Part shown: one piece after another, positions 54,240 to 64,000 of the stretch
Layout: each line of letters opens with the position of its first letter
Numbering within the stretch: position 1 is the first letter of the stretch
Source of the DNA: Phytophthora quininea
Lineage: Eukaryota > Oomycota > Peronosporomycetes > Peronosporales > Peronosporaceae
Length of the DNA: 64,000 bases
Direction: 5' to 3'
NCBI GenBank assembly: GCA_011947345.1
Contig: JAAVTG010000392.1
Span: 1 to 64,000, forward strand
Notes under the pieces: model-generated
The model's input: only the letters and a program-made list of their open reading frames with translations
Told to the model about the DNA's origin: nothing
The model's database searches: none
Translations under genes and position numbers: made by a program

Positions 54240-55500
54240 AGTAGGGCCAGCGTTGTAGAGTTCGACAGCGAGAGCGAAGAGGAAGACAGCGGAGCGTGCG
54301 AACAGGAGGCTGCGATTTCAATATCTCGTCGCAGCTACACCTACGAGGAACAGCGAGAAGCTTTGGCGTTAACCGAGAGGCCATGGACGACAGGAAATTC
54401 TGCCGTTTGCTATGGACCTCATAACATACATGAAAGATATGCGGCGCAATGGGCTGGTAAGAATTCACAAACCCACATTTTTTAACTATTAACTAAAATG
54501 TTTTTTTTTTAGGCTCTATGCATGGTTTATCTAGTACAGTTTGTGAAGATCCAGCACGGTGGATGGCTAGCGACGTATACAGCTAGCAAAAGATCCGAAG
54601 AAAGCGCTTTTGTAGCGCTTTGCAATTCGACACGGCTTTTCGCAACGCACACCACATTCGGCAGATGTATGTAAATCCTGACAAAAAGATTAATTCGATG
54701 AAACTAACAATTTTTGCTTCGACGCTAGGAAACTAAGGAGGAGCTTCTAAAAAAAAAAAGACGAATTCAGCTCTGTGTTTTGGAATAAGTTTAGCCACTA
54801 CTCGGCGTCCAACATCTACAACGTCGATGAAATCGGCATTCTTTACGACATGCCACCTCACAAAATATGCGCTCTGTGTAGCAAGTCGTCCAAAATTCGT
54901 GCCACTCCGAAACATTCGGCCCGTCTCACTGCCGTGTTGACAATCCGAGCTGACGGTGAGTAGATTTAACCTCATTTATCTAAAAAATTCTAAACTAAAC
55001 TAACATCAACTGTGCCTAGGTTGTAAACTTCCTATTCTGTTCATTGTGAAGGGATCTCCCAATGGCATTATTGCTCGAACTGAGGTGCCAACATATCCAA
55101 AAGTCTGGGCTTTGCTTTTCTTTCTTTCTTTCTTATTTCAAATAATTTTCATTTTGTAGGACATGTATATGCCGTCCAAGAGAATGCTAGGATGGATGGA
55201 CATATCTGGTGTCGATATTTACGTGAACTTTTAAAGTTCAAACTTAGCGGGCCGTCCGTCATTTTGCTTGACAATCTGGACTGCCACGTCTTCGAGCAGT
55301 CTCACGATATTATTGCAGGTGAATTATTTAGCATATTAGCCCCTCTACCACCCAACGCCACATCCATTTGCCAACCACTTGACGTCGGTATGATGAGCCC
55401 TGTGAAGTCGAAGCTTAGATCAAAGTGATTGCTAGAGAAAGTGGGTGGGAAAGAGACTGAAGATGATCAAGCGCGCAACTATGGTGTGGAACGAGCTATC
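54240..55500 (+). pseudogene. pogo-like (DDE_1) transposase relic with introns
   Basis: A leader (SYTYEEQREALALTE) and then catalytic parts: NIYNVDEIGILYDMPPHK (first Asp), CKLPILFIVKGSP, SVILLDNLDCHVFEQS (second Asp), PLPPNATSICQPLDVGMMSPVKSKL (third Asp). At least one intron is clear: GTGAGT..TGCCTAG (54954-55019) joins RADG to CKLP. A CTTT-rich intron-like stretch follows (about 55105-55159). Coding resumes after the stop at 55426-55428 (LLEKVGGKETEDDQARNYGVERAIY*), and the 5' part is fragmentary. It was probably a Tigger/pogo gene that is now broken. Confidence 0.72.
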
Positions 55501-57389
55501 TACTGACTTAGTGAAAAGTAGTTTTTCTAAAGCTCTGCCATACTCAATTATTTGAGCGCTTTTGCATAAACAAAACTTTGCGATTTCATGAAAATGTACA
55601 TCGATAATTAAAAGCTCAGTTTTAGCAAGTACTCTTATCTCGTTGTGGGCGTTATCGGCGTCATGTACTGCTTTTTTCTACACCATATTTTACATGACTT
55701 TTTCCTATCGATTCGAGGATTTTGGGGTGGGCGTTATCGTCCGTCGATATGTGTATGGTAGACTTTAGAATGGGATCCAACCATAATTTGCTTAATACAG
55801 AGTCGAATTTGCCTTGTACACCACAAATGCCCTTCCAAACGCCCGGGACTACAGGATTTACGTTGGCCCAATCAAGACACGCCCGGAACAATGCAGATCA
55901 AGCAGCGCTCGGTAAGAACGTATATCGAGGTGGGATTGGAAGTAAGATGAACGATGAGTGTGCGTTGAAACTATACTGTGTTTATCTAGAACAGCAAAGA
56001 AGCAGAAAAATATGCAGCTCGGCTCCTCGATGTTCACTTCGACAATGCGCTCATGTTCAGACCCTGAGGGACACTGAACGAAATCAACACCGACCATCCT
56101 TTGCACTCCAACGCAAGCACCTTCCCATCGGAGAAGCAGGTGGGCCAGACATATCCACCGCTGTTTACCTGCTACCCTACGAATATGCCGGCCGTCAAGC
56201 TGTCTTTGCTGAGGATATTCGTATCGGTGCGGTCACGCTGCAGAGCTCGAGTCATCCGCGGGTGGCTAGTTGGACCTCGTACTTGAATCCCAAGAACTGC
56301 ATAGTCCAAATCCAATCTGCCCAGTAGCGTCAGTGTCGCTAGAATATGCTAGTACATCCAGCCGCTTTTGTGGTGTAGCGGGATATAATAAAACCCAGAC
56401 ACCGACTAACGGAGGGGATACTCCGATATCCGTGGGGATGCTGAAGTTGTGCTCACCTTGTGTACCCGTCGGCATCTGCTCCTCAGGTACTTGAGGATAC
56501 TTAATCTATCAGGAAGAACTGTCTTGGTGAGACGTACGAGGGTCGACACAGCGCGAGAATCTTCTCTCTATGTCGTGGATGGTTTACCAGATCTGGATCT
56601 GGCATCTGGATCCAGGTGGGGTTGCCTTGAGGGTTGTGTTGGGGGTCTATTTCCGTACTTAAACGCTTTCAATGGTGTAGTCTTGGGGAGTTCAGAGTTG
56701 ATCAGTCGTCCTGGCTAAGTAGTAACTCCAGTAGACCTTGGATCTGCACTTGGTACTCGTGGATCTGGGCTGGGGTGGATCTGGCCAATACACTATCCAC
56801 ACTTCGCCGCTTCGTAGCAGCAGTGGTGGCAGCACTGTTCTCTTGCAAAACTATTTTAAAACACCGGTTGAAATTGGATTTATGGTTTAATCTTGTGGGC
56901 GAAGGCCGTCGTGCGGGTGATCTCTACTTTGTAGACCGCTTTTGTGACCGCTTCTTACATATCCTGGTAGTAGGACTACTGGCACTGTGCGTTTCGGACT
57001 TCAACCACGTTCCCTCAACAAATTTGCGTGCCGGCACGCGCTCGATGACGTTTGAATTTTAGCGTGAAGATGTTGTGTGATGGCGCTGATGGGGCACCAA
57101 ACGCTGATAGTTGCTTATTATTCGATATACTTCCTACCCACCAAGCTACCGAGCTATCAAGCCGTCACCTCGCCGTCGACACCACTGCTGGTGACTGTGG
57201 AACTGTGCAAGACAAGATTCCTATTGCCGTCGGTGCTGCGCCGCGTACCCACTGCCACCGCGCCTGCTGCCAACAAAATTTCGCTGACCACCACGGTATA
57301 AGCGGCAAGTGATGATCGATGAGGGGAGTATTGGGTTGTGTCGGCGAGAAGACGTGGCTTCGGATCTCTCTATCAACGAGGTTCGGAGT
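55501..57389. other. Unassigned repeat-rich region
   Basis: I see no convincing gene. A phrase GTGGGCGTTATCG occurs twice (55635 and 55724). GGATCTGG-rich stretches occur around 56580-56770. Open frames on both strands lack recognisable motifs. Confidence 0.4.
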
Positions 57390-58320
57390 GACAGCCATGT
57401 CCACTTTGACCATGAGCCCGCACAAGTTCTCGCCGGTCCGGGACGCAAGAGGATCGCTTTTGCCACCAAGAACGCGAAGGTAAGACTGAGTACCTGGCCA
57501 CGACTGTCGCTATCTCCTCCGTCGTGGCCGACATCTAGCAGAACAGCCCATGTAACGGACAGTACGGCGAAACAATGACGACGTGCGTCGCCTAGGGCGT
57601 GGCCCTGATGGTCGGCACGTTCATTGGCGACAAAGCCAGCAGGAGCACCGCATCTCGGGAGTCACCATCATCGACGCAGTGTGCGACTGCTTGTCGTGGT
57701 GGAAAGTGGCCGGCTGTTTGGTTGCGCAGATGCGAGGGGAGGGGGTCTTTGTGGCTGCAGCGTTGATTTACGTGTTTAACTACCAGAGAATTCTGTGTAA
57801 GGACCAATACACAAGCATTTCATCACGAACCCGCGAGAAGGCATGTCTAACTATGCGGCTTTCTACACGGATGTGCTGGCCCGCGCGTACACTATTTCGT
57901 GTCGTACGCCACCAAAAACGCACGCAATTGTTGACCAGGGAAGAAGGGGATCCCATTCGCTCTGACACCGCTAGTTACCGCCATGTTGCGCTACTTCATG
58001 TCCATTTCGGCGCTGGGCACGACTCTGAGCCACGATTTTGGCCTCGCTTGTTTATGTACATCGTCGGCTGCCACCAGGTCTTCTCAATGAACTCGTACTA
58101 CTTCTGGATCCCAATGGTGACGACACTGATCGGTGGAGTTATTAGCGGTGGGCTCTACATCGTTTTGTCGAGATGCAGCACCCCGATGTCTCGAAAGGAA
58201 TTCCAATTACAGCTCGTCGGAGCTGCCGAAAAAGCGAGTTGCAAAGCGAAGATCTCCAGCATCGGCAGCAGCAACTGTCAGTGCAGAGAGCAGCTGTCAT
58301 AGCCTCACTCCGAACTCAAC
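57390..58320 (+). pseudogene. Aquaglyceroporin (MIP family) pseudogene
   Basis: Pieces of a major-intrinsic-protein are readable in several frames: MSPHKFSPVRDAR near 57405; EYLATTVAIS at 57490; VGTFIGDKAS at 57610; VTIIDAVCD, WWKVAGCLVAQM and FVAAALIYVFNYQRIL at 57660-57800; DQYTSIS; LVTAMLRYFMSISALGTT at 57975; RLFMYIVGC, QVFSMNSYYFWIPMVTTLIGGVISGGLYIV at 58045-58160; and MQHPDVSKGIPITARRS at the end. Stops and many frame changes separate them. The NPA boxes expected near VGTFIGDKAS and before RLFMYIVG are not intact. This is a decayed channel gene. Oomycetes carry expanded aquaglyceroporin families, so this is likely a dead paralog. Confidence 0.75.
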
Positions 58321-60659
58321 TGATCACTCCAACGGCCAGTTGTACTGCATGCAGTGCAGTATGCGGAAAATGCACCTTCGGTCGCGGTGGGGCTGCACTG
58401 AGTGTCAGCGCGGTTACCATGTTGGGTTCTTTGCTGCGTTGCACTTCTGCGATGTCTTCAGTATAGTAACACCCAGCGTTCGCCATGCGCTTGAGTTGGT
58501 AGCTGCAGCTTCTGTCAGCGAGGACCCCTTCAATACTCGTCGTCGCAAAACAATTCAATTACGCCCATCGCCGAACTCCAGCTTCCTGATGAATACAACT
58601 TTGATTTTTTGTCGTTGTCAATTGTCTTCTCATTGTAGCTATATGTAACCACGCATCAGTCCATAACTTGGTGTTGACCAAGCAGTAAGGCTTTTCCACT
58701 TCAGATAACAACTTGAAGTCCTCTTGCAAAAATGTTTGAGAGTACACACGCAATGTTACATTGGAGAAAAGCCCTGATGATGGCGCAGCAACTGTTCACA
58801 CCAGGCGTCCTCATCCTTCACCACCGTGCTATCAGTGGTGCCGTGCTCTACGTCGAAGTATGAACCCATAGTACGCCGACATCAGGGACGCACAACTCAG
58901 CTGCAGGATGACCAGCAAGTGCTTCATGATGATCGTACTCTTCACATTCATCTTATGCTGTCGCCACCAAGTAGCCGAAAGGCAGAGTCACGACTTCGAA
59001 AGGCAGTTCACTGTCAGTGTGGGCAAGCCCCAAATCTCTGATGCACGATACTTGGCTCACCCTTGTCTTGGTACGCCAGCTGATCACAGGCATATTTCGA
59101 AGTAACCGCGATGCGGCAGAACTAAACCTTGCACGGCACTGCAGCAATCTTCCTCGGAGAGGACAGCTCCAGAAAGATTGTTCGGGCTGCACAAAGACAG
59201 CAATTTCGTGTGCCACTAGATGCGGGTCCGTCTTCCGTGCCGACGCGAGTGTGTGCGCATCACGCAATTAGCGATCGTTGCGTCTCGCGATTTCAGCATT
59301 TTGCCGAGCTGGCAGCCTCAGAACAACATTGACGCTCGCAGAAAGTCTTGAATTAGTTTTTGGTAACCACATCGGCAGCCAAGCCGAAGAATACGCTCTC
59401 CCACGCGTCCTCATTGTCCCACAGAATCCGCTACAACTCGCAGGTATTTTGACGGCACCCGTTTCAGCGCCGCCCGACGTCTGGCTGTACAGCAAACTCT
59501 GTGTTGCGGTCTGGATCAACGCGTGCGTCAGCGTCTTCAACAGTTTTTCCAACGCATTCGATGCGTGCGTACATTACTTCATTGCCGCCCCGGTTACAGT
59601 TTAGTGATTGTTGTTACCCTTCCGTACTTCTCCGACATAAGCTGCATGCCAGCTAGCATCACCTGCACAGAGTGCAGCACGACACTGTCGTTCACCCTGT
59701 GACCTTGTTCGCTTATTAGCGGCACGTCCGTCATGCTGTCGTCCTCGTCCTGTTTGTTCAGCTTTTGACACTCTCTATCTGCTTTGATCCTTGATCACCA
59801 TAGGAAGCTCTCGACAACAGGTGCACTGCACGTATAACGGTTTGCGGCAGGTCCGCAAGTGGCTCATGTAGCTGTTCTTCTTGTTCAGAAGAAAGCGCAC
59901 CTTGGGGGGGTGTCGATCATATTGAGTAGGAACACCTCCTGCAGCACGATCAAAGGCGACGTGAAGTCAGCTCCTTCGGTACATTCTGAGGCAGCAGCTT
60001 GTCCTCCAGGCTCCAGCCTTCGGATTGTGTCGCCTCGCATGCTTTGACTAACAGTACATAAATCAAGGTGAGTATTTGGTTCACCTACGAGCCCACGCGC
60101 AGTGTGAACACACTGCATCGCTGTGCTATCCACGGTGCTGTCCGCGGCTCTTTTGCCAGTGAGATCCGTAAACCAATGACATGTTATTATTATGGGATGT
60201 ACCCAGGGTAGACCATCCAGCGACGGTCCACTGGATCTCAGGCAGCACCATTTCCCGGCTCCGACCAAGACGCCTCCATGTCTGGTGAGGCGTCTGTTAC
60301 CGTTCCTGCAGTTCGTCAAGATCTCTGCTAAAGTGATGATTAAGAGCGACAATAACGACCCCCACACACACACACCGCCACGAGATCGACTAAGAATCGC
60401 CACGCTTCAAGCCCGTGTTTGTGTGTGTGTGTAGGGGGATGACGACGAAGAATGGCGTTCCCCACGTGGAGCGCTGTCGACTGCTTCTTGACCCGAAAGC
60501 TGCCTGCTTGTGCTGGCACTAACCACCCTCTTGCTGCCAGCCACGCCCAACCTGCACACCTGGCGATACGTACGACATTTGTCTTCAAGTTCTTCGAGTT
60601 CGTCAAGGAGACTGGCAGTAGAAATACCAAATACCAAACGCCAAACGATCAAGGTCAAC
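58321..60659. other. Unassigned region with a possible piggyBac-like zinc tail
   Basis: At 58330-58460 (+) the reading GQLYCMQCSMRKMHLRSRWGCTEC then YHVGFFAALHF resembles the CxxC..CxxC zinc tail of piggyBac-type transposases, with one Cys replaced by Phe. Nothing else upstream supports a transposase. The rest holds short AC/GT runs (60363-60374 and 60420-60433) and no gene I can support. Confidence 0.35.
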
Positions 60660-61768
60660 ATGAATCTCTACCTGTACACGCAGTCCTACCTCAAGAGCGG
60701 CTTCTAGCGTACCAAGAGCGATGGAGCAACCACTTCTCCACGCCCAGTGCCATCTGCATGGGCGAGGCCTGCAGCACCCTGCTGGTTCGTCGGATTTACT
60801 ACAACAAGGACTTTGCCAGCAGTGTTTTGGAGTCCATCAAGGACACAACTGCTTGAAATCGTCCGGCACGAGACCAAGCGCTTGTACAACTTAGAGGCTA
60901 TATTAGCCGAGTCCATCTGCTACAAACTAGGCATGATCGATTGCAAGATGTTCTACTCCGACTCGACCATACTACCAGTGGGCTCGACCGACAACTTGTT
61001 CGAGGCGTTGAATTATTAAGAAGCACTGCAGACAGAGTACACCAGCCGCACTGTCTTTCATACCTTCCTGAATGAACGTTACTCGAGCTGGACGCAAGCG
61101 CGAGACCTCGTCCGATCGATCACCAGCACGTATCGGATCCTATACGTGGCGCTGATTCCAACCTTCAGTGTCTGCAGAACACACGAGTACCTCGCTGGCG
61201 AGATCTTTGAGTACCCGCACTGCGGTGAAAAATCACTGGAAAGTATCGTCGGCTACTTCCGGCCGGTGTCGGATTGGGAGAGTGGTAAGAAGGTTGCGTT
61301 CAGCATGCGCAAGATCTACAGCACCATTGAGCACCACCCTATCGACTTTCGAATCAGCCGCTCCACCAAGAACACGTTCACGGACTTCCCGGGAAAGCAA
61401 GTAGCGTCGATTGTGTTTATGATGGGCTGCAGTTTGAAATGTGGTTGGAGCAACTCCAGCGACCTCGTCGACGAAAAGTCCGAAGATCTCGTGATTCTGG
61501 ACTACGTTGCGTCCACCAAGCACAGGAGCCTCGCGATCTATCGAGGTAAGTCAACGATCCAGTCTGCTTTGCTGCCGTTCCTGCGCCTTGCTAAAGATAA
61601 GGGTATCACGGTCAAGTTGAACTCGAACGGAAGCAACCCGAACGTGCTGAGAAGGTCTTCGTCCAGCAGCTCCTCGATTTTGTCGCTACGAACATCAAGA
61701 TTGGCGCTGAACTATATGCTGAAGTTTTTAGCGAAGTGTTTCACCCCAAGTTCCTGAAGGAGTCATGA
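60660..61768 (+). pseudogene. Fused class III (anaerobic) ribonucleotide reductase NrdD and activase NrdG, C-terminal remnant
   Basis: NrdD makes deoxynucleotides without oxygen using a glycyl radical installed by the radical-SAM enzyme NrdG. Readable NrdD parts: ETKRLYNLEAILAESICYKL, FYSDSTILPVGSTDNLFEAL, LQTEYTSRTVFHTFL, IPTFSVCRTHEYLAGEIFEY and IVGYFRPVSDWESGKK (radical Gly kept). In the same frame follows NrdG: FTDFPGKQVASIVFMMGCSLKCGWSNS, LLPFLRLAKDKG and VKLNSNGSNPNVL. An in-frame TAA (61017-61019) stands where the family has CAA (Gln). The Zn-site Cys of NrdD is partly lost (YPHC for CPxC), the third Cys of the CxxxCxxC motif is Ser, and GGEPT is YRGKST. A further frame change near 61640 leads to LLDFVATNIK and a stop at 61766-61768. 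This is a nonfunctional fusion of bacterial ancestry. Confidence 0.78.
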
Positions 61769-62389
61769 TAATCTCCGACGAGTTGTCGAACTGCAGTGCG
61801 AAACGCGGAATACGAATTGGATTTTGCCTAACAGGAGAACACATTGAGTTTTTTCTTGTATTGAAAATTAGTCAGTAGCAGTTGGAGCGAAGATAGGTAT
61901 TTGTCTCCGCCTCACCCTATATACCTAGTATTCACCATGCATCGCTTAACTCTCTAGCAATGCACTTGATTCTTCTACGTTGATCCAGTCGGCTATGCTT
62001 TAAATAATAGTAGATTTAATAGAGCACCTTATTGATGTTGCTAGGATGGGGTATCTTGTACGTCTGTAGAAGCCGATTCATGCTCACTAGAAGCTCCCTG
62101 ACGTTGGTTTCTCAGTCACACGGGGTAGATACGCAATGCTTGCAATAGTGCACTTCCATGGTGATGCTCAACAGGAGGGAGGATTTTGTTCAGCCAGCTC
62201 TCTACACAATGTACAATGAAAGTTTTAAATGTGTTTTGTTATTGCAGCTGTTCTTTTATCAGCTCTTTTACCAAGTTCGCAACGTCTCTTAATGGCGAAA
62301 AATGTTCAAATTCTCGACTCCTATACGAGTGACTTAGACGAGCCATTCGGCCGTTTTTGTACAGACTACAGTTTTGCAACACATCTTCT
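61769..62389. other. Intergenic region without recognised features
   Basis: AT-richer than the left half; no gene or repeat was recognised. Confidence 0.5.
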
Positions 62390-62620
62390 GAAAATATGGG
62401 CATCCACGTTTTCGAGGACGAGGAACACGATGGTGATATTATTAAGTAACATAAACAGGCGTATCATCCAATCAGCGTTCAGTATAGATAATTATAGTCG
62501 CACACTTCCGTTTGGGTTGAAAACGGGGGGGGGTCTACGTTTTCATATTCGGAGAACACGATGGTGGTATCCCCATGTAACAGAGACAGGTCTTCATCAA
62601 ATCAGAGATCACTGAAGCCG
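62390..62620. repeat. Diverged copies of the 129-bp tandem repeat
   Basis: Two incomplete units share GAACACGATGGTG, ACAGAGACAGG/ACATAAACAGG, CCAATCAGCG and TTGAAAACG with the array at 63480-64000. A nine-G run lies at 62526-62534 within a unit. Confidence 0.75.
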
Positions 62621-62866
62621 TTGAAGGGATCGGACGCCTGATTGCACCGAAAGTGTTGTGAGATATGATTCGTTACAAGGTGAACATACTGGTGGGCTGG
62701 TGGGACTAAACGGGAAATACTATGGCGACCGAGGTTTCGGAGATCGAGGCGTGAAAGACGGTCCGAACCAAATTTGGTCCGACCACATAGGACTAAAGGC
62801 ACAAATGCACTTGTCTACTCGTATGTGTGTCGTTCTGTCGTCTTTCAAATTAGTTCAATTTCCTAA

Positions 62867-63255
62867 ATGCCACCGAAGGCGAAGCCGAATGGCAGCGCCA
62901 TTGTCGATCGACGCTACCGAAGTGTCAGAAGGTGTTGGCGGCGGTGTATTCTAAAAGAAGGTACCTGAAGAAGAAAAACGGGTGTTCCAAGAGCGCGCAA
63001 AAGAAGCGAGAGGTTCAGCGCAAGAAAACAAGAAAGGCCCAGAACAAAGCGTATTACTTGCGCAAAAAGGTGGGAATTTCTTTAAGAAAGCACTCCCTGT
63101 CAAGCATTTTGGACACGCTACTGTCGAAGATCCATGGAACCAACACCTCCATCGACTCGAGTTTGCAGACTCGTTTGGAATCGCGAAAAGACGCTACTCC
63201 TGTTCCAGAGAGTAACATATCGCAACTGAAGGCTTGTCTTAAGTCTCTGCAATAA
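62867..63255 (+). CDS. Short basic, bZIP-like ORF of unknown function, frame-broken
   Basis: ATG at 62867 gives MPPKAKPNGSAIVDRRYRSV. After a frame change near 62925 it reads LAAVYSKRRYLKKKNG, KKREVQRKKTRKAQNKAYYL, then a leucine-containing helix (KHSLSSILDTLLSKI) and ends LKACLKSLQ. The basic region plus helix is bZIP-like, but the heptad is short. AATAAA overlaps the stop (63251-63256). It lies in the segment that separates the two stretches of the 129-bp repeat, so it may belong to an insertion. I do not recognise the family. Confidence 0.4.
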
Positions 63256-63281
63256 ATACAATTCATTGTTGAGTTTTCTTG

Positions 63282-63295
63282 TTATATATATATAT
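63282..63295. repeat. TA microsatellite
   Basis: An alternating TA run of about 14 bases, shortly after the short basic ORF. Confidence 0.9.
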
Positions 63296-63479
63296 GGTCG
63301 GCGCTACATATGTATCGCACTAAAATGACGTCGCGTTATGGGCTCTATTTTGGGCTTTTGCTGCTGTTTATTCCCTAGCGCGCTGCTTTTTAGCGCCCAA
63401 GTTAGTACTACTCGACACACTATTTTCGGTTATCAGACGATACTGACGGTAATACGGATCACAGCAGAATGAAACTAAG

Positions 63480-64000
63480 TGTAACTAGGGTTTTCAGTAT
63501 GGCGAACACGATGGTGATACTCTGAGCGAGCAGAAACAGGCGCATCCGCCAATCAGCGATCAGCAACGATAACAACGGCTGTACTCCACCGGTTGAGCTG
63601 AAAACTTGGGGAACTATGTTTTCATATACGGGGAACATGATGGTGACAGTCCCATGTGACAGAGACAGGCTCATCATCCAATCAGCGATCAGTAACGATT
63701 GCTGCGGTTGTACATACCGGTTTCGGCTGAAAACTTAGGGGACGACGCTTTCATATACGGGGAAGAAGATGGTGATAGTGTGAAAAGACAGAGACAGGCC
63801 CATCACCCAATCAGCCATCGGGAAGGATAGCTATGGCCGGAATTACCGGATTGGGATGAAAACTTGGGAGACTACGTTTTCATGTGTGGAGAACACGATG
63901 TTGATTGTCTGAGATGACATAGACAGGCCCACCAGCCAATCAGCGAGGAGCAACGTTATCTACGGCCGCACACACCTGCTTCGACTAAAACCTTGGAGGA
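63480..64000. repeat. 129-bp tandem (satellite-like) repeat array
   Basis: The phrase TGAAAAC(T)TGGGG recurs at 63599, 63728, 63857 and, diverged, 63986, exactly 129 bases apart. Each unit carries GTTTTCATATACGGGGAA, GATGGTGA, ACAGAGACAGGC and CCAATCAGC. Units differ by about 15-20 percent. The array continues beyond the window. Confidence 0.9.

Noticed and set aside
55661..55891. Minus-strand frame considered as a gene
   Set aside because: No motif or similarity recognised and it lies in repeat-rich DNA.
63480..64000. 129-bp repeat considered as a CRISPR array or tRNA cluster
   Set aside because: Units are contiguous and similar over their whole length, with no unique spacers and no tRNA fold seen.

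Overview
The window is nuclear DNA from an oomycete, most likely a Phytophthora or close relative (Peronosporales). Supporting signs are very short introns (63-90 nt), dense genes on both strands in the first 36 kb, an oomycete-type Inr/FPR core promoter, a full-size PDR transporter, a flagellar CFAP221 gene as expected of a zoospore-forming organism, a PH-myosin fusion, and a characteristic set of transposons (Harbinger, Ulp1-bearing MULE, DIRS retroelement, pogo, Fanzor).

Gene-rich half (1-36 kb): a 5'-truncated MET10-like sulfite reductase flavoprotein; a PDR/ABCG transporter; a small Cys-rich secreted protein with a good Inr/FPR promoter; an unrecognised protein with an LRR-like tail; CFAP221 (minus); a C2-DUSP protein; a decayed TnpB-like Fanzor (minus); a BSD-domain protein (minus) divergent from the first of two tandem paralogous single-pass membrane proteins; a near-intact Fanzor with all RuvC catalytic residues; RLP24; ABCE1; a COMMD6-like miniprotein (minus) divergent from a gamma-carbonic-anhydrase-like protein; and a myosin (minus) with an N-terminal PH domain and an SH3BGRL/glutaredoxin-like domain inserted in motor loop 1. 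RLP24 (60S biogenesis) and ABCE1 (ribosome recycling) form a small ribosome-related pair.

Repeat-rich half (36-64 kb): a Harbinger element with TIRs; a MULE with SWIM and Ulp1 domains but a lost catalytic Asp; two abutting Harbinger-type elements with near-identical TIRs, one short and one carrying transposase plus accessory gene; a DIRS-type tyrosine-recombinase retroelement lacking the RT palm; a pogo-like transposase relic; an aquaglyceroporin pseudogene; a pseudogene of a fused class III (anaerobic) ribonucleotide reductase NrdD and its activase NrdG; and a 129-bp tandem repeat that runs off the right edge.

A technical theme runs through the window. Almost every conserved gene is broken by single-base frameshifts, and most sit in a homopolymer that is one base too short (repeatedly five where the conserved protein needs six). 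I read most of these as consensus sequencing errors. True decay (in-frame stops, lost catalytic residues) is flagged separately for the TnpB-like Fanzor, the MULE, NrdD-NrdG, the aquaglyceroporin and the DIRS element.
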